Source of the DNA: CAKQOE01 sp051892195
GTDB taxonomy: Bacteria > Bacillota > Clostridia > Peptostreptococcales > Anaerovoracaceae
DNA: 20,595 bases
Direction of reading: 5' to 3'
NCBI GenBank assembly: GCA_051892195.1
Contig: JBJFFZ010000025.1
Coordinates: forward strand, 1 to 20,595
Shown here: positions 1 to 6,594 of the stretch, one piece after another
How positions within the stretch are numbered: the stretch's first letter is position 1
Layout of the letters: each line of letters opens with the position of its first letter
Made by a program: the position numbers and the translations under genes
Notes under the pieces: generated by a model
The model's database searches: none
Told to the model about the DNA's origin: nothing
Seen by the model: only the letters and a program-made list of their open reading frames with translations

Positions 1-30
1 GGATGACAGGGCAAAATAAGTAATTAAAAA

Positions 31-64
31 GCGAAAGTGTCCTTCCGGGTACTTTCGCTTTTTT
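31..64. terminator. Bidirectional intrinsic terminator downstream of hisK
   Basis: The arms GCGAAAGT (31-38) and ACTTTCGC (51-58) are perfect complements around a 12-nt loop. A T run follows on the plus strand (59-64), and an A run precedes the left arm (26-30), which gives a T run on the minus strand. It can therefore end hisK (leftward) and any rightward gene entering from outside the window. Confidence 0.85.
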
Positions 65-74
65 ACGTGATTTC

Positions 75-869
75 TTACAGCTTCACGAAGGAAGGCTTTC
101 TGCCCCGGAAGGTGGAAAGGTACTTAAATCCCAGAGACTGAAGGTACTCTTTGGCATAGCCGAAGTGGTCGGTGATCCGGGACGGATCGTGGGCGTCGGA
201 GCCCAGGGTCAGGATTTCGCCCCCCATTTCCCGATAGAGCCTCAGGATTTCTTCAGAGGGACAGGTTTCTGCCATGCCGTATTTAAAGGACGAGGTGTTC
301 AGCTCGATTCCTTTTCCTTCGGGGATGATCATTTTGAAGATGGCCTCCACAATGTCGCCGTATTCCTTAAAGGCAGGGGCCTCCATTTCACAGTACCGGG
401 CCACCAGGTTGAGATGACCGCAGCAGCAGTAGTCCTTATAAACGCTGAGATTGTCATAAACGTACGTAAAATAGTCGATGAAGGCCTGCTTTGCCGTTTT
501 TCCGTCAAAAAAGTGTCCCTGGTAAAGAGGCTCTCCCAGTGCACAGTGGAAGGAACCTATGATATAATCGTAGTCGTATGCCCGGGCTGCGCGGGCGCAG
601 CGGTCCAGCTGGTCGTGCTGGATGCCCATTTCGATGCCTTTCACGATCTGAAGCCGCCCTTCGTAGTCCTTCTGGTACTGCTCAAGGGTCCGGTGGTATT
701 CGTCAAAGGCCAGCTCAAAGGGGTACTCCGGATCCGGATATCCCGGGTCAAAGTGATCCGTCACGGCGATTTCCGAAAGTCCCAGACGGCAGGCCTGATC
801 CAGCATGTCCTTTAAGGGCGTATCGGAATCATCGGAAAAGGCGGAATGTGTATGATAATCAAAAAGCAT
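75..869 (-). CDS. hisK: Histidinol-phosphatase, PHP family
   Basis: This 264-residue protein should hydrolyse L-histidinol phosphate to L-histidinol, the penultimate stage of histidine synthesis, in the cytoplasm. It is a PHP-domain metal-dependent phosphatase. The N-terminal DYHTHS motif supplies H6 and H8; TDHF (H39), KGIE (E80), GSFH (H108), CGHL (H152) and GSDAHD (D225, H227) supply the other expected metal ligands. The ATG is preceded by AGGAGG (879-884 on the plus strand) at 9 nt spacing, so the start is secure. It is divergent from the his operon, as fits an organism whose HisB has only the dehydratase domain. The length is normal for the HisJ/HisK family. The alternative of another PHP phosphoesterase is made unlikely by the neighbours. 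Confidence 0.93.
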   Translation of the reverse strand: MLFDYHTHSAFSDDSDTPLKDMLDQACRLGLSEIAVTDHFDPGYPDPEYPFELAFDEYHRTLEQYQKDYEGRLQIVKGIEMGIQHDQLDRCARAARAYDYDYIIGSFHCALGEPLYQGHFFDGKTAKQAFIDYFTYVYDNLSVYKDYCCCGHLNLVARYCEMEAPAFKEYGDIVEAIFKMIIPEGKGIELNTSSFKYGMAETCPSEEILRLYREMGGEILTLGSDAHDPSRITDHFGYAKEYLQSLGFKYLSTFRGRKPSFVKL

Positions 870-906
870 GTGATTTGTCCTCCTGCAAATGTTTTTTCTG
901 AGGTTT

Positions 907-915
907 AGTATAGCA
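907..915 (-). promoter_or_regulatory. Probable extended -10 promoter of hisK
   Basis: On the minus strand the sequence reads TGCTATACT, an extended -10 element (TGn-TATACT), about 40 nt before the hisK start codon. No good -35 is seen. The expected -35 position overlaps the -35 of the divergent his operon promoter, so the two promoters lie back to back and may compete. Confidence 0.5.
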
Positions 916-928
916 CAAAAGAAATGAT

Positions 929-957
929 TTGACAGCAGGATGTGTATACATTATAAT
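929..957 (+). promoter_or_regulatory. Consensus sigma-A promoter of the his operon
   Basis: TTGACA (929-934) and TATAAT (952-957) are both perfect matches to consensus and are separated by exactly 17 bp. Transcription should start near 964, giving a leader of about 110 nt before hisZG. A perfect promoter in front of a biosynthetic operon suggests strong intrinsic activity, so any control by histidine would have to act by repression or in the leader. Confidence 0.88.
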
Positions 958-963
958 CTTTAT

Positions 964-1074
964 TGTGGTAGCGTGATAAAGTGATAAAGCAAGAAAGCGC
1001 AGGGCATCAGGACTATCGCCGGTCCCCCGGGCTCCGCGCCGGAAATAAGTGTGTAGAATCAGGAGATTTGAATT
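964..1074 (+). promoter_or_regulatory. 5' leader of the his operon, no recognised riboswitch
   Basis: The leader has an exact tandem repeat of GTGATAAA (973-980 and 981-988), a GC-rich block with repeated CCGG elements (about 1018-1041), and the ribosome binding site AGGAG (1061-1065), 9 nt before the hisZG start. I see no T-box motif, no run of His codons and no terminator with a T run. It is too short for a classical T-box leader. Confidence 0.45.
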
Positions 1075-2739
1075 ATGATCAGAAACTTTATACCGGAAGG
1101 TGTAGCGGATATCAATTATGAAGAATACGAGAAAATGCACAGGATCCAGAACTGTGTGACAGATTCCTTTCAGGCGGCAGGTTACCGCCGGATTATGACG
1201 CCGACCTTTGAGTATTACGATCTCTTTGCAGATGACGGCATCTCTTCCGATACGGATCAGATGTACAAGATCATCGACAAAAGCGGAAAGCTCATGGTGC
1301 TCCGCCCGGATGCCACCATTCCCATTGCCCGGATGATGGCAACCCACTATAAGCCTTCCGAGGGCAGCGTCAAGCTGATGTATGTTTCCAACATTTACCG
1401 CAGCGCAGATTTCCGTGCGCTGGAAAAGCGGGAATTCCGTCAGGCAGGGATCGAATGCTTCGGTGCTGCCTCCCCTGAGGCAGACGCAGATGTCATCGAT
1501 GCAGCAGTGGCAGCCGTGAAGGCTGCAGGCTTCGAGGATATTAAGACCGAAATCGGAGATTCCGGCTATTTCAACGGCCTTGTTGAGGAGCTGAAAAACT
1601 CCGGATGCCTTACAGACAGGACGGGCGGGGATGCTTCCTTAGAGGAGGAGCTTGCTGTGATCCGGGAGCAGACCGGAATTCTCAGACAGCTGGTAGAGTC
1701 AAAGAACATTCCCGGAATCGAAGGCTTTATCAGAAGCCAGCAGGTGCCCCAGCGCATCAGTCAGGTGCTTCTTGCCCTTCCGTTTCTTTATGGAACCGTG
1801 GGGGAGGTGACAGAAAAAGCCTCTGCCATGGCCCTCAACGACCGCATGAAGGCCGCAGTGGAAAACCTGAAGTCCGTTGCCGCAGCCGTAAAGGATTCGT
1901 CTGCCCTGGCTGCCGACATGAGTCTGATCAACAGTCTGGAGTACTACTCCGGCATGATCTTTAAAATCTACCTGAAAAAAAGCGGCGTGATTATCGGCAG
2001 CGGCGGGCGCTATGACCGCCTCATGAAAAAATTCGGAAAAGACATTCCGGCTGTGGGCTTCGGGCTCAATCTGGAAACACTGTACGAAGCATCCGAACGA
2101 AACGACGACGCCTCAGGCGACATGCTCACCATTGCCCTGGGCAAGGGCCGCCTTGCAGACACCACCATGAAGCAGCTGGCGGCCATCGGCATTACGTTTC
2201 CTGAATATACAAAGGAAAGCCGCAAGCTGATCTTTGACGATGCCAGCGGAAAAATCCGCATCGTCTTTGTGAAAGCCGTGGACGTAGGCATCTACGTGGA
2301 AAAGGGGGCCTGCGATGTAGGGGTCATCGGAAAGGACACCCTCCTTGAAAGCGGCTCCGATGTTTTTGAAATGATGGACCTGGGCTACGGAAAATGCATT
2401 TTTGCAGTTGCAGCCCCGAAGGGTTTCGCATATAATCCGAAGAAAAAGCTCCGTGTAGCCACAAAGTACCCTGCCGTTGCCAAGGAATACTTTGCAAAGC
2501 AGGGGAGATCCATTGAGATCATCAAGATCAACGGATCCGTGGAGCTTGCGCCGATCGTGGGACTTTCCGATGTCATTGTGGATATTGTGGAAACAGGAAA
2601 CACCCTGCGTGAAAACGGTCTGGAAGTAGTAGAAGAAGTAACCGACATCAGCGCGAGATTTATTGTAAACCGTGCCTCCCTGAAGACAAAGGAGCAGCAG
2701 GTGGCAGATATTATGGAAGCGCTGAAAAACAGAGAATAA
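1075..2739 (+). CDS. hisZG: HisZ-HisG fusion: ATP phosphoribosyltransferase, regulatory plus catalytic subunit
   Basis: The first enzyme of histidine synthesis: it condenses ATP with PRPP to give phosphoribosyl-ATP. Residues 1 to about 335 form the HisZ regulatory subunit, a histidyl-tRNA synthetase-like domain with RPDAT (77-81), REFRQAGIE (119-127) and GGRYD (310-314). Residues 350-554 form a complete short-form HisG beginning at an internal ATG (2122), with ALGKGRL (354-360) and the PRPP-binding ETGNTL (506-511). About 14 polar residues (near ASERNDDASGD) link them. Short-form HisG normally needs a separate HisZ in a hetero-octamer, so here the two are fixed one to one. No Shine-Dalgarno precedes the internal ATG, so separate HisG translation is unlikely. 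AGGAG at 1061 supports the start. First gene of the operon. Confidence 0.92.
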   Translation: MIRNFIPEGVADINYEEYEKMHRIQNCVTDSFQAAGYRRIMTPTFEYYDLFADDGISSDTDQMYKIIDKSGKLMVLRPDATIPIARMMATHYKPSEGSVKLMYVSNIYRSADFRALEKREFRQAGIECFGAASPEADADVIDAAVAAVKAAGFEDIKTEIGDSGYFNGLVEELKNSGCLTDRTGGDASLEEELAVIREQTGILRQLVESKNIPGIEGFIRSQQVPQRISQVLLALPFLYGTVGEVTEKASAMALNDRMKAAVENLKSVAAAVKDSSALAADMSLINSLEYYSGMIFKIYLKKSGVIIGSGGRYDRLMKKFGKDIPAVGFGLNLETLYEASERNDDASGDMLTIALGKGRLADTTMKQLAAIGITFPEYTKESRKLIFDDASGKIRIVFVKAVDVGIYVEKGACDVGVIGKDTLLESGSDVFEMMDLGYGKCIFAVAAPKGFAYNPKKKLRVATKYPAVAKEYFAKQGRSIEIIKINGSVELAPIVGLSDVIVDIVETGNTLRENGLEVVEEVTDISARFIVNRASLKTKEQQVADIMEALKNRE

Positions 2740-2747
2740 GTCTGCGG

Positions 2748-2769
2748 GCCTGGGGCTTTTGCTCCGGGC
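2748..2769 (+). promoter_or_regulatory. Intergenic mRNA hairpin between hisZG and hisD
   Basis: GCCTGGGGC (2748-2756), a TTTT loop and GCTCCGGGC (2761-2769) form a 9-bp GC-rich stem with two G-U pairs. There is no T run after it, so it is not a terminator. It lies between the hisZG stop (2737-2739) and the hisD ribosome binding site (GGGGG, 2782-2786). It may protect mRNA ends or tune hisD translation; this role is inference. Confidence 0.5.
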
Positions 2770-2794
2770 TCCGGCAGTATCGGGGGTAAATAAA

Positions 2795-4087
2795 ATGATC
2801 ATACGCAACATCAGTAAGGGCGAAGAAGCGGCCGCAGCAGAGCTCCTGGGCAACCGCACCGAGGAGGACTTTGAAGCCGTGGACCGCACGGTAAAGGAAA
2901 TCATTGCCGATGTCCGAGCAAACGGCGATGAAGCCATTTACAGATACAACAGAAAATTCAGCGGCTGGGACGGAACGGATCTGCGGGTTTCTGAGGAGGA
3001 GATCCGGGAGGCTATGGATGCCGTAGAGCCGGAAATGATGGAAGCACTGAAGCTTGCTGCCGCAAACATCCGGGAGTTTCATCAGAAGCAGCTGGCAGAG
3101 ACCTGGACCTATGAACGGAAGCCGGGAGTGACCTTAGGACAGCTGATCCGTCCCATTCAGAATATCGGCGTCACCGTTCCGGGCGGGGCGACCCCGCTGT
3201 TTTCCACGGTTCTCATGGATATTATTCCTGCCAAAATCGCAGGCTGTCCGCGGGTCGTTATGTGCACCCCGCCGGATGCCGAAGGAAAGATCAACAAGTA
3301 CGTTCTCACTGCTGCCCATATGGCCGGCGCCGATGAAATCTACAAGGTAGGAGGCGCCCAGGGCATCGCCGCCATGGCTGCAGGCACCAGAAGCATTGCA
3401 AAGGTAAACAAAATCGTAGGACCTGGCGGGGTTTACGTGGCAAGAGCAAAGAAGCAGGTCTTCGGTACAGTTGCCATCGACATGATCGCAGGGCCCAGCG
3501 AGGTCTGCGTCATCGCAGATTCGTCGGCGGACCCGTCCTTTGCGGCAGCGGACATGCTCTCCCAGGCAGAGCACGATCCTGCTTCCTCTGCGGTGCTCAT
3601 CACACCGGACGGGGACTTTGCCAAAGCAGTAGAACAGGAAATCTACAGACAGCTTGAGAAGCTTTCCAGGGAAAAAATAACAGAACAGTCAATTAATAAC
3701 AACGGGGCTATTTTCATTACGGAAGATATGGAAAGCGCATTTGCCCTGGCAAATGAAATCGCTCCCGAGCATCTGGAGCTGGCTGTGGAGCAGCCGGAGC
3801 AGTGGCTTTCTCATGTGCAGTGCGCCGGGGCCGTGCTTCTCGGACACTGGTCCTCCGAACCTCTTGGGGATTATGCGGCAGGACCGAACCACACCCTGCC
3901 GACCAGCGGCACCGCAAAATTTGCAAATCCTCTGGGGGTTTACGATTTTCAGACAAGAAGCAGCATCATAAACTACAGCAGAGAAGGTCTTGCGGAAGTA
4001 AAGGATGCCATTATCCGCATGGCCGACCACGAAAATCTTACGGCTCACGGAAATGCCATCCGGATCCGTTTTGATAAAGAATCATAG
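2795..4087 (+). CDS. hisD: Histidinol dehydrogenase
   Basis: The enzyme catalyses the last two steps of histidine synthesis, oxidising L-histidinol through the aldehyde to L-histidine with two NAD+; it is zinc-dependent, cytoplasmic and usually a homodimer. With the start at 2795 the protein has 430 residues, the usual length. The acid-base pair E325-H326 lies in APEHLEL. Zinc ligands expected from the family are present: Q257 and H260 (SQAEHD), D359 (GDYAAGPNHT) and H418 (LTAHGN). The ATG at 2795 follows GGGGG (2782-2786) at good spacing and gives the usual N terminus; an in-frame TTG at 2759 falls in the intergenic hairpin and is less likely. Second gene of the his operon. Confidence 0.96.
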   Translation: MIIRNISKGEEAAAAELLGNRTEEDFEAVDRTVKEIIADVRANGDEAIYRYNRKFSGWDGTDLRVSEEEIREAMDAVEPEMMEALKLAAANIREFHQKQLAETWTYERKPGVTLGQLIRPIQNIGVTVPGGATPLFSTVLMDIIPAKIAGCPRVVMCTPPDAEGKINKYVLTAAHMAGADEIYKVGGAQGIAAMAAGTRSIAKVNKIVGPGGVYVARAKKQVFGTVAIDMIAGPSEVCVIADSSADPSFAAADMLSQAEHDPASSAVLITPDGDFAKAVEQEIYRQLEKLSREKITEQSINNNGAIFITEDMESAFALANEIAPEHLELAVEQPEQWLSHVQCAGAVLLGHWSSEPLGDYAAGPNHTLPTSGTAKFANPLGVYDFQTRSSIINYSREGLAEVKDAIIRMADHENLTAHGNAIRIRFDKES

Positions 4088-4113
4088 GCTGAAAGGCACG
4101 AAAGGAGGGTTTC

Positions 4114-4692
4114 ATGCGCAAGGCAACCATCAACCGAAATACAAAGGAAACGCAGATTTCCGTGACCCTGAATCTTGACGGCACCGGAAACGTAAACTGC
4201 AGCTCCGGCAACGGGTTCTTTGATCATATGATCCAGGCCATGGGAAAGCACGGTCAGTTTGACATTGACGTGGAATGCCACGGAGATCTGGAGGTGGATT
4301 TTCATCATTCCTGCGAGGACATCGGCATTGTTCTGGGACAGGCCTTTGCAGAATGCACAAAGGACAAGACAGGCCTGGTGCGGTTCGGCAATGCCTTTAC
4401 GCCTCTGGACGAGGCCCTGGTCATGGCTGTGACAGATCTTTCCGGAAGACCGTTTCTCGCCTTTGATTCCCCGTTTGAAACAGAGCGCACCGGGGAGTTT
4501 GAAACGGAGCTGGTGGAGGAATTTTTCCGGGCCTTTGCCATGAACGGGCTGATTACGCTGCATATCAAGAAAATGTATGGAAAGAATTCTCATCATATTA
4601 TAGAGGCAATGTTTAAAAGCGTGGGCCGGTCGCTGGCTCAGAGTGTGGAGAAGAAGGGAGACGTGCTCCTTTCCACAAAGGGGGTGCTGTAA
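4114..4692 (+). CDS. hisB: Imidazoleglycerol-phosphate dehydratase
   Basis: A 192-residue monofunctional dehydratase that converts imidazole glycerol phosphate to imidazole acetol phosphate. Manganese-binding motifs of the family are present: GFFDHM (H38), FHHSCEDIG (H64, H65, E68) and NSHHIIEA (H160, H161, E164). The family's usual HHTVED is HHSCED here, a mild variation outside the ligands. No phosphatase domain is fused, consistent with the separate hisK. AGGAGG (4103-4108) lies 5 nt before the ATG. The stop codon overlaps the hisH start by one base (TAATG), which implies translational coupling. Confidence 0.96.
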   Translation: MRKATINRNTKETQISVTLNLDGTGNVNCSSGNGFFDHMIQAMGKHGQFDIDVECHGDLEVDFHHSCEDIGIVLGQAFAECTKDKTGLVRFGNAFTPLDEALVMAVTDLSGRPFLAFDSPFETERTGEFETELVEEFFRAFAMNGLITLHIKKMYGKNSHHIIEAMFKSVGRSLAQSVEKKGDVLLSTKGVL

Positions 4693-5336
4693 TGGTTGGA
4701 GTAATCGATTACGATGCAGGCAATGTAAAAAGCGTTATGAAGGCAGTGGAAAAGCTGGGAGGACATCCGGTGCTCACCTCGGATCCTGCGGTTTTGGATC
4801 AGTGCACTTCTCTGATTCTTCCGGGGGTGGGATCCTTTGGCAAAGCCATTGAGAACCTGAAAGCAAAAGGGCTGGATCAGTATATCCGCAGGGCCGTCAC
4901 CGAGGACGGAAAGCTGTTTCTCGGAATCTGCCTGGGAATGCAGATGCTCTTTGACAGAAGCTATGAAGACGGTGTGTGGGATGGTCTGGGACTGATTCCG
5001 GGCGAGGTCGTAAGGTTTGGAGCAGAGAACTGTCCGGACTGGGATCCTTCCAGCAAAATCCCTCACATGGGCTGGAACCGCCTGATCAAAAACCGTCCCG
5101 ATGCCATCGGCGCCGGGGTGGACGAAGGCGAATACGCGTACTTTGTACATTCCTACTTTGCCGTTCCTGAAAACTGGGAGGATGTGGTGTACTATGCAGA
5201 CTACAATGTCCGTGTTCCGGGAGTTGTCCGCAGGGGCAATGTCATCGGCATGCAGTTTCACCCGGAGAAAAGCTCCGATACGGGCATGAAGCTTCTGACC
5301 AATTTCCTGAAAGAAGGTGAATCCATTGCTGACTAA
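4692..5336 (+). CDS. hisH: Imidazole glycerol phosphate synthase, glutaminase subunit
   Basis: A class I glutamine amidotransferase of 214 residues. It hydrolyses glutamine and passes ammonia to HisF through a channel, so the pair can make imidazole glycerol phosphate and AICAR. The catalytic triad is visible: C80 in LGICLGMQ, and H190 and E192 in MQFHPEKS. The N terminus GVIDYDAGN is typical. The ATG overlaps the last base of hisB. The 3' end overlaps hisF, so the two subunits are likely made in step. In many Firmicutes hisA would follow hisH; here it does not. Confidence 0.95.
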   Translation: MVGVIDYDAGNVKSVMKAVEKLGGHPVLTSDPAVLDQCTSLILPGVGSFGKAIENLKAKGLDQYIRRAVTEDGKLFLGICLGMQMLFDRSYEDGVWDGLGLIPGEVVRFGAENCPDWDPSSKIPHMGWNRLIKNRPDAIGAGVDEGEYAYFVHSYFAVPENWEDVVYYADYNVRVPGVVRRGNVIGMQFHPEKSSDTGMKLLTNFLKEGESIAD

Positions 5337-6081
5337 AAGAATTGTACCGTGCCTTGACGTAAATCACGGAAGAGTGGTAAAGGGCGTAAAGTTTCAGGGG
5401 CTGCAGGATGTGGACGACCCTGTGGAGCTTGCAAAGCACTACAGCCAGATCGGCGCAGACGAGCTGGTGTTTTACGATATTACCGCCTCCAACGAGCAGC
5501 GGGATATTTTTCTTGATGTAGTGGAAAAGACCGCCTACAACGTATACATCCCGTTTACGGTGGGGGGCGGCATCCGCACCATCGATGACTTCAACAAGGT
5601 TCTGAGAGCCGGAGCAGACAAGGTCTCCGTAAACTCCGCCGCCGTAAAAAATCCAAAGCTTATTACGGAGGCTGCCCTGAAGTTCGGCAACCAGTGCGTG
5701 GTGCTTTCCATCGACTGCAGACGCACGGAAAACTCCTGGGAGGTTGTGATCAACGGAGGCCGGACAGGCACCGGCATCGACGCCGTTGAATGGGCGAAGC
5801 AGGGCGAAAAGCTGGGGGCCGGGGAGCTGGTGCTCAACAGCATTGACGCCGACGGGGTCAAGACTGGCTTTGACATCGAGCTGAACCGGGTGGTATCCGA
5901 ATCCGTAAGCATTCCGGTCATCGCCTCCGGAGGCGCCGGCACCATGGAGCACTTCCTGGATGTTTTCAAAAACGGGAAGGCGGACGCAGGTCTTGCAGCC
6001 AGCGTTTTTCATTTCGGTGAAATCGACATCCGCCAGTTAAAAAGATACCTTGCAGACAACGGGGTAAATATGAGAATATAA
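5326..6081 (+). CDS. hisF: Imidazole glycerol phosphate synthase, cyclase subunit
   Basis: A (beta/alpha)8-barrel cyclase that uses ammonia from HisH to convert PRFAR into imidazole glycerol phosphate and AICAR. I choose the TTG at 5326, inside the end of hisH (11-bp overlap). It follows AAGGTG (5314-5319) at 6 nt spacing, gives the family N terminus LTKRIVPCLDV, and places the two catalytic aspartates at D11 (PCLDV) and D130 (LSIDCRR), the conserved numbering. The alternative GTG at 5317 would add three residues and lies within the ribosome binding site. The protein has 251 residues, normal for HisF. Phosphate-binding glycine loops (TVGGGIRT, IASGGAGT) are intact. No sign of a fused HisA barrel. 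Confidence 0.94.
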   Translation: MLTKRIVPCLDVNHGRVVKGVKFQGLQDVDDPVELAKHYSQIGADELVFYDITASNEQRDIFLDVVEKTAYNVYIPFTVGGGIRTIDDFNKVLRAGADKVSVNSAAVKNPKLITEAALKFGNQCVVLSIDCRRTENSWEVVINGGRTGTGIDAVEWAKQGEKLGAGELVLNSIDADGVKTGFDIELNRVVSESVSIPVIASGGAGTMEHFLDVFKNGKADAGLAASVFHFGEIDIRQLKRYLADNGVNMRI

Positions 6082-6102
6082 TAGAGAGACGAAATAAATA
6101 AT

Positions 6103-6131
6103 AACCGGAAGCAAACCCTGTTTCCGGTTTT
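6103..6131 (+). terminator. Weak terminator-like hairpin between hisF and hisI
   Basis: AACCGGAA (6103-6110) pairs with TTCCGGTT (6122-6129), and only a short T-rich stretch (TTCGTT) follows. It may reduce or process transcription between hisF and hisI rather than end it, since no clear new promoter is seen before hisI. Confidence 0.45.
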
Positions 6132-6189
6132 CGTTGTGTAAAGACATAACCGAAAAAACGCAGACTCTGTCTGCCAAAGGAGATAAAAA

Positions 6190-6540
6190 ATGACAAATGA
6201 AGAAATTCTGGCACAGATCAAATATGATGACCGGGGACTGGTGCCTGCCATCGTACAGGACGCAGATACCATGCAGGTTCTCATGCTGGCCTACATGAAT
6301 GAAGAAGCCTTAAAGCGCACTCTGACCACGGGACGCACCTGGTTTTACAGCCGCTCCCGCCAGTCCCTGTGGAACAAGGGCGAGACCTCCGGTCACTTCC
6401 AGAATGTGAAGAAGGTCAGCTATGACTGCGACTGCGACACCATTCTGGTGCTGGCTGAGCAGACAGGAGCAGCCTGCCACACAGGCAATTTCACCTGCTT
6501 TTACCGGGATTTTGCGCTTCCAAAGAAAGTTACCCTGTAA
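6190..6540 (+). CDS. hisI: Phosphoribosyl-AMP cyclohydrolase (HisI domain only)
   Basis: Opens the adenine ring of phosphoribosyl-AMP, the third step of the pathway. The 116-residue protein matches the stand-alone cyclohydrolase. It carries YMNEEAL, RSRQSLWNKGETSGHFQ and the metal-binding DCDCD (79-83), with the later cysteines C96 and C103 as expected zinc ligands. There is no C-terminal HisE domain, so phosphoribosyl-ATP pyrophosphatase must be encoded elsewhere. GGAG at 6179-6182 precedes the ATG. It is separated from hisF by 108 bp containing a hairpin. Last his gene of the cluster; polA begins 54 bp later with no terminator between. Confidence 0.95.
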   Translation: MTNEEILAQIKYDDRGLVPAIVQDADTMQVLMLAYMNEEALKRTLTTGRTWFYSRSRQSLWNKGETSGHFQNVKKVSYDCDCDTILVLAEQTGAACHTGNFTCFYRDFALPKKVTL

Positions 6541-6594
6541 AAAACACCGATGGTTTTCTGCAGTCTGCTGCAGAAGAGCAGAAAGGGCACAATT

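Noticed and set aside
165..815. Long rightward ORF opposite hisK
   Set aside because: It is the antisense shadow of a gene with complete PHP motifs and a good SD; its own product has no recognisable features or ribosome binding site.
1028..1041. Third copy of the 24-bp repeat in the his leader
   Set aside because: Only ten bases (GGCTCCGCGC) are shared, which is expected in GC-rich hairpin sequence.
964..1074. T-box riboswitch or His leader peptide before hisZG
   Set aside because: No T-box consensus, no His codon run, no terminator with a T run, and the leader is too short.
2122..2739. Separate internal hisG start
   Set aside because: The ATG matches the usual HisG start, but no SD precedes it and the frame is continuous with HisZ, so a fusion is the simpler reading.
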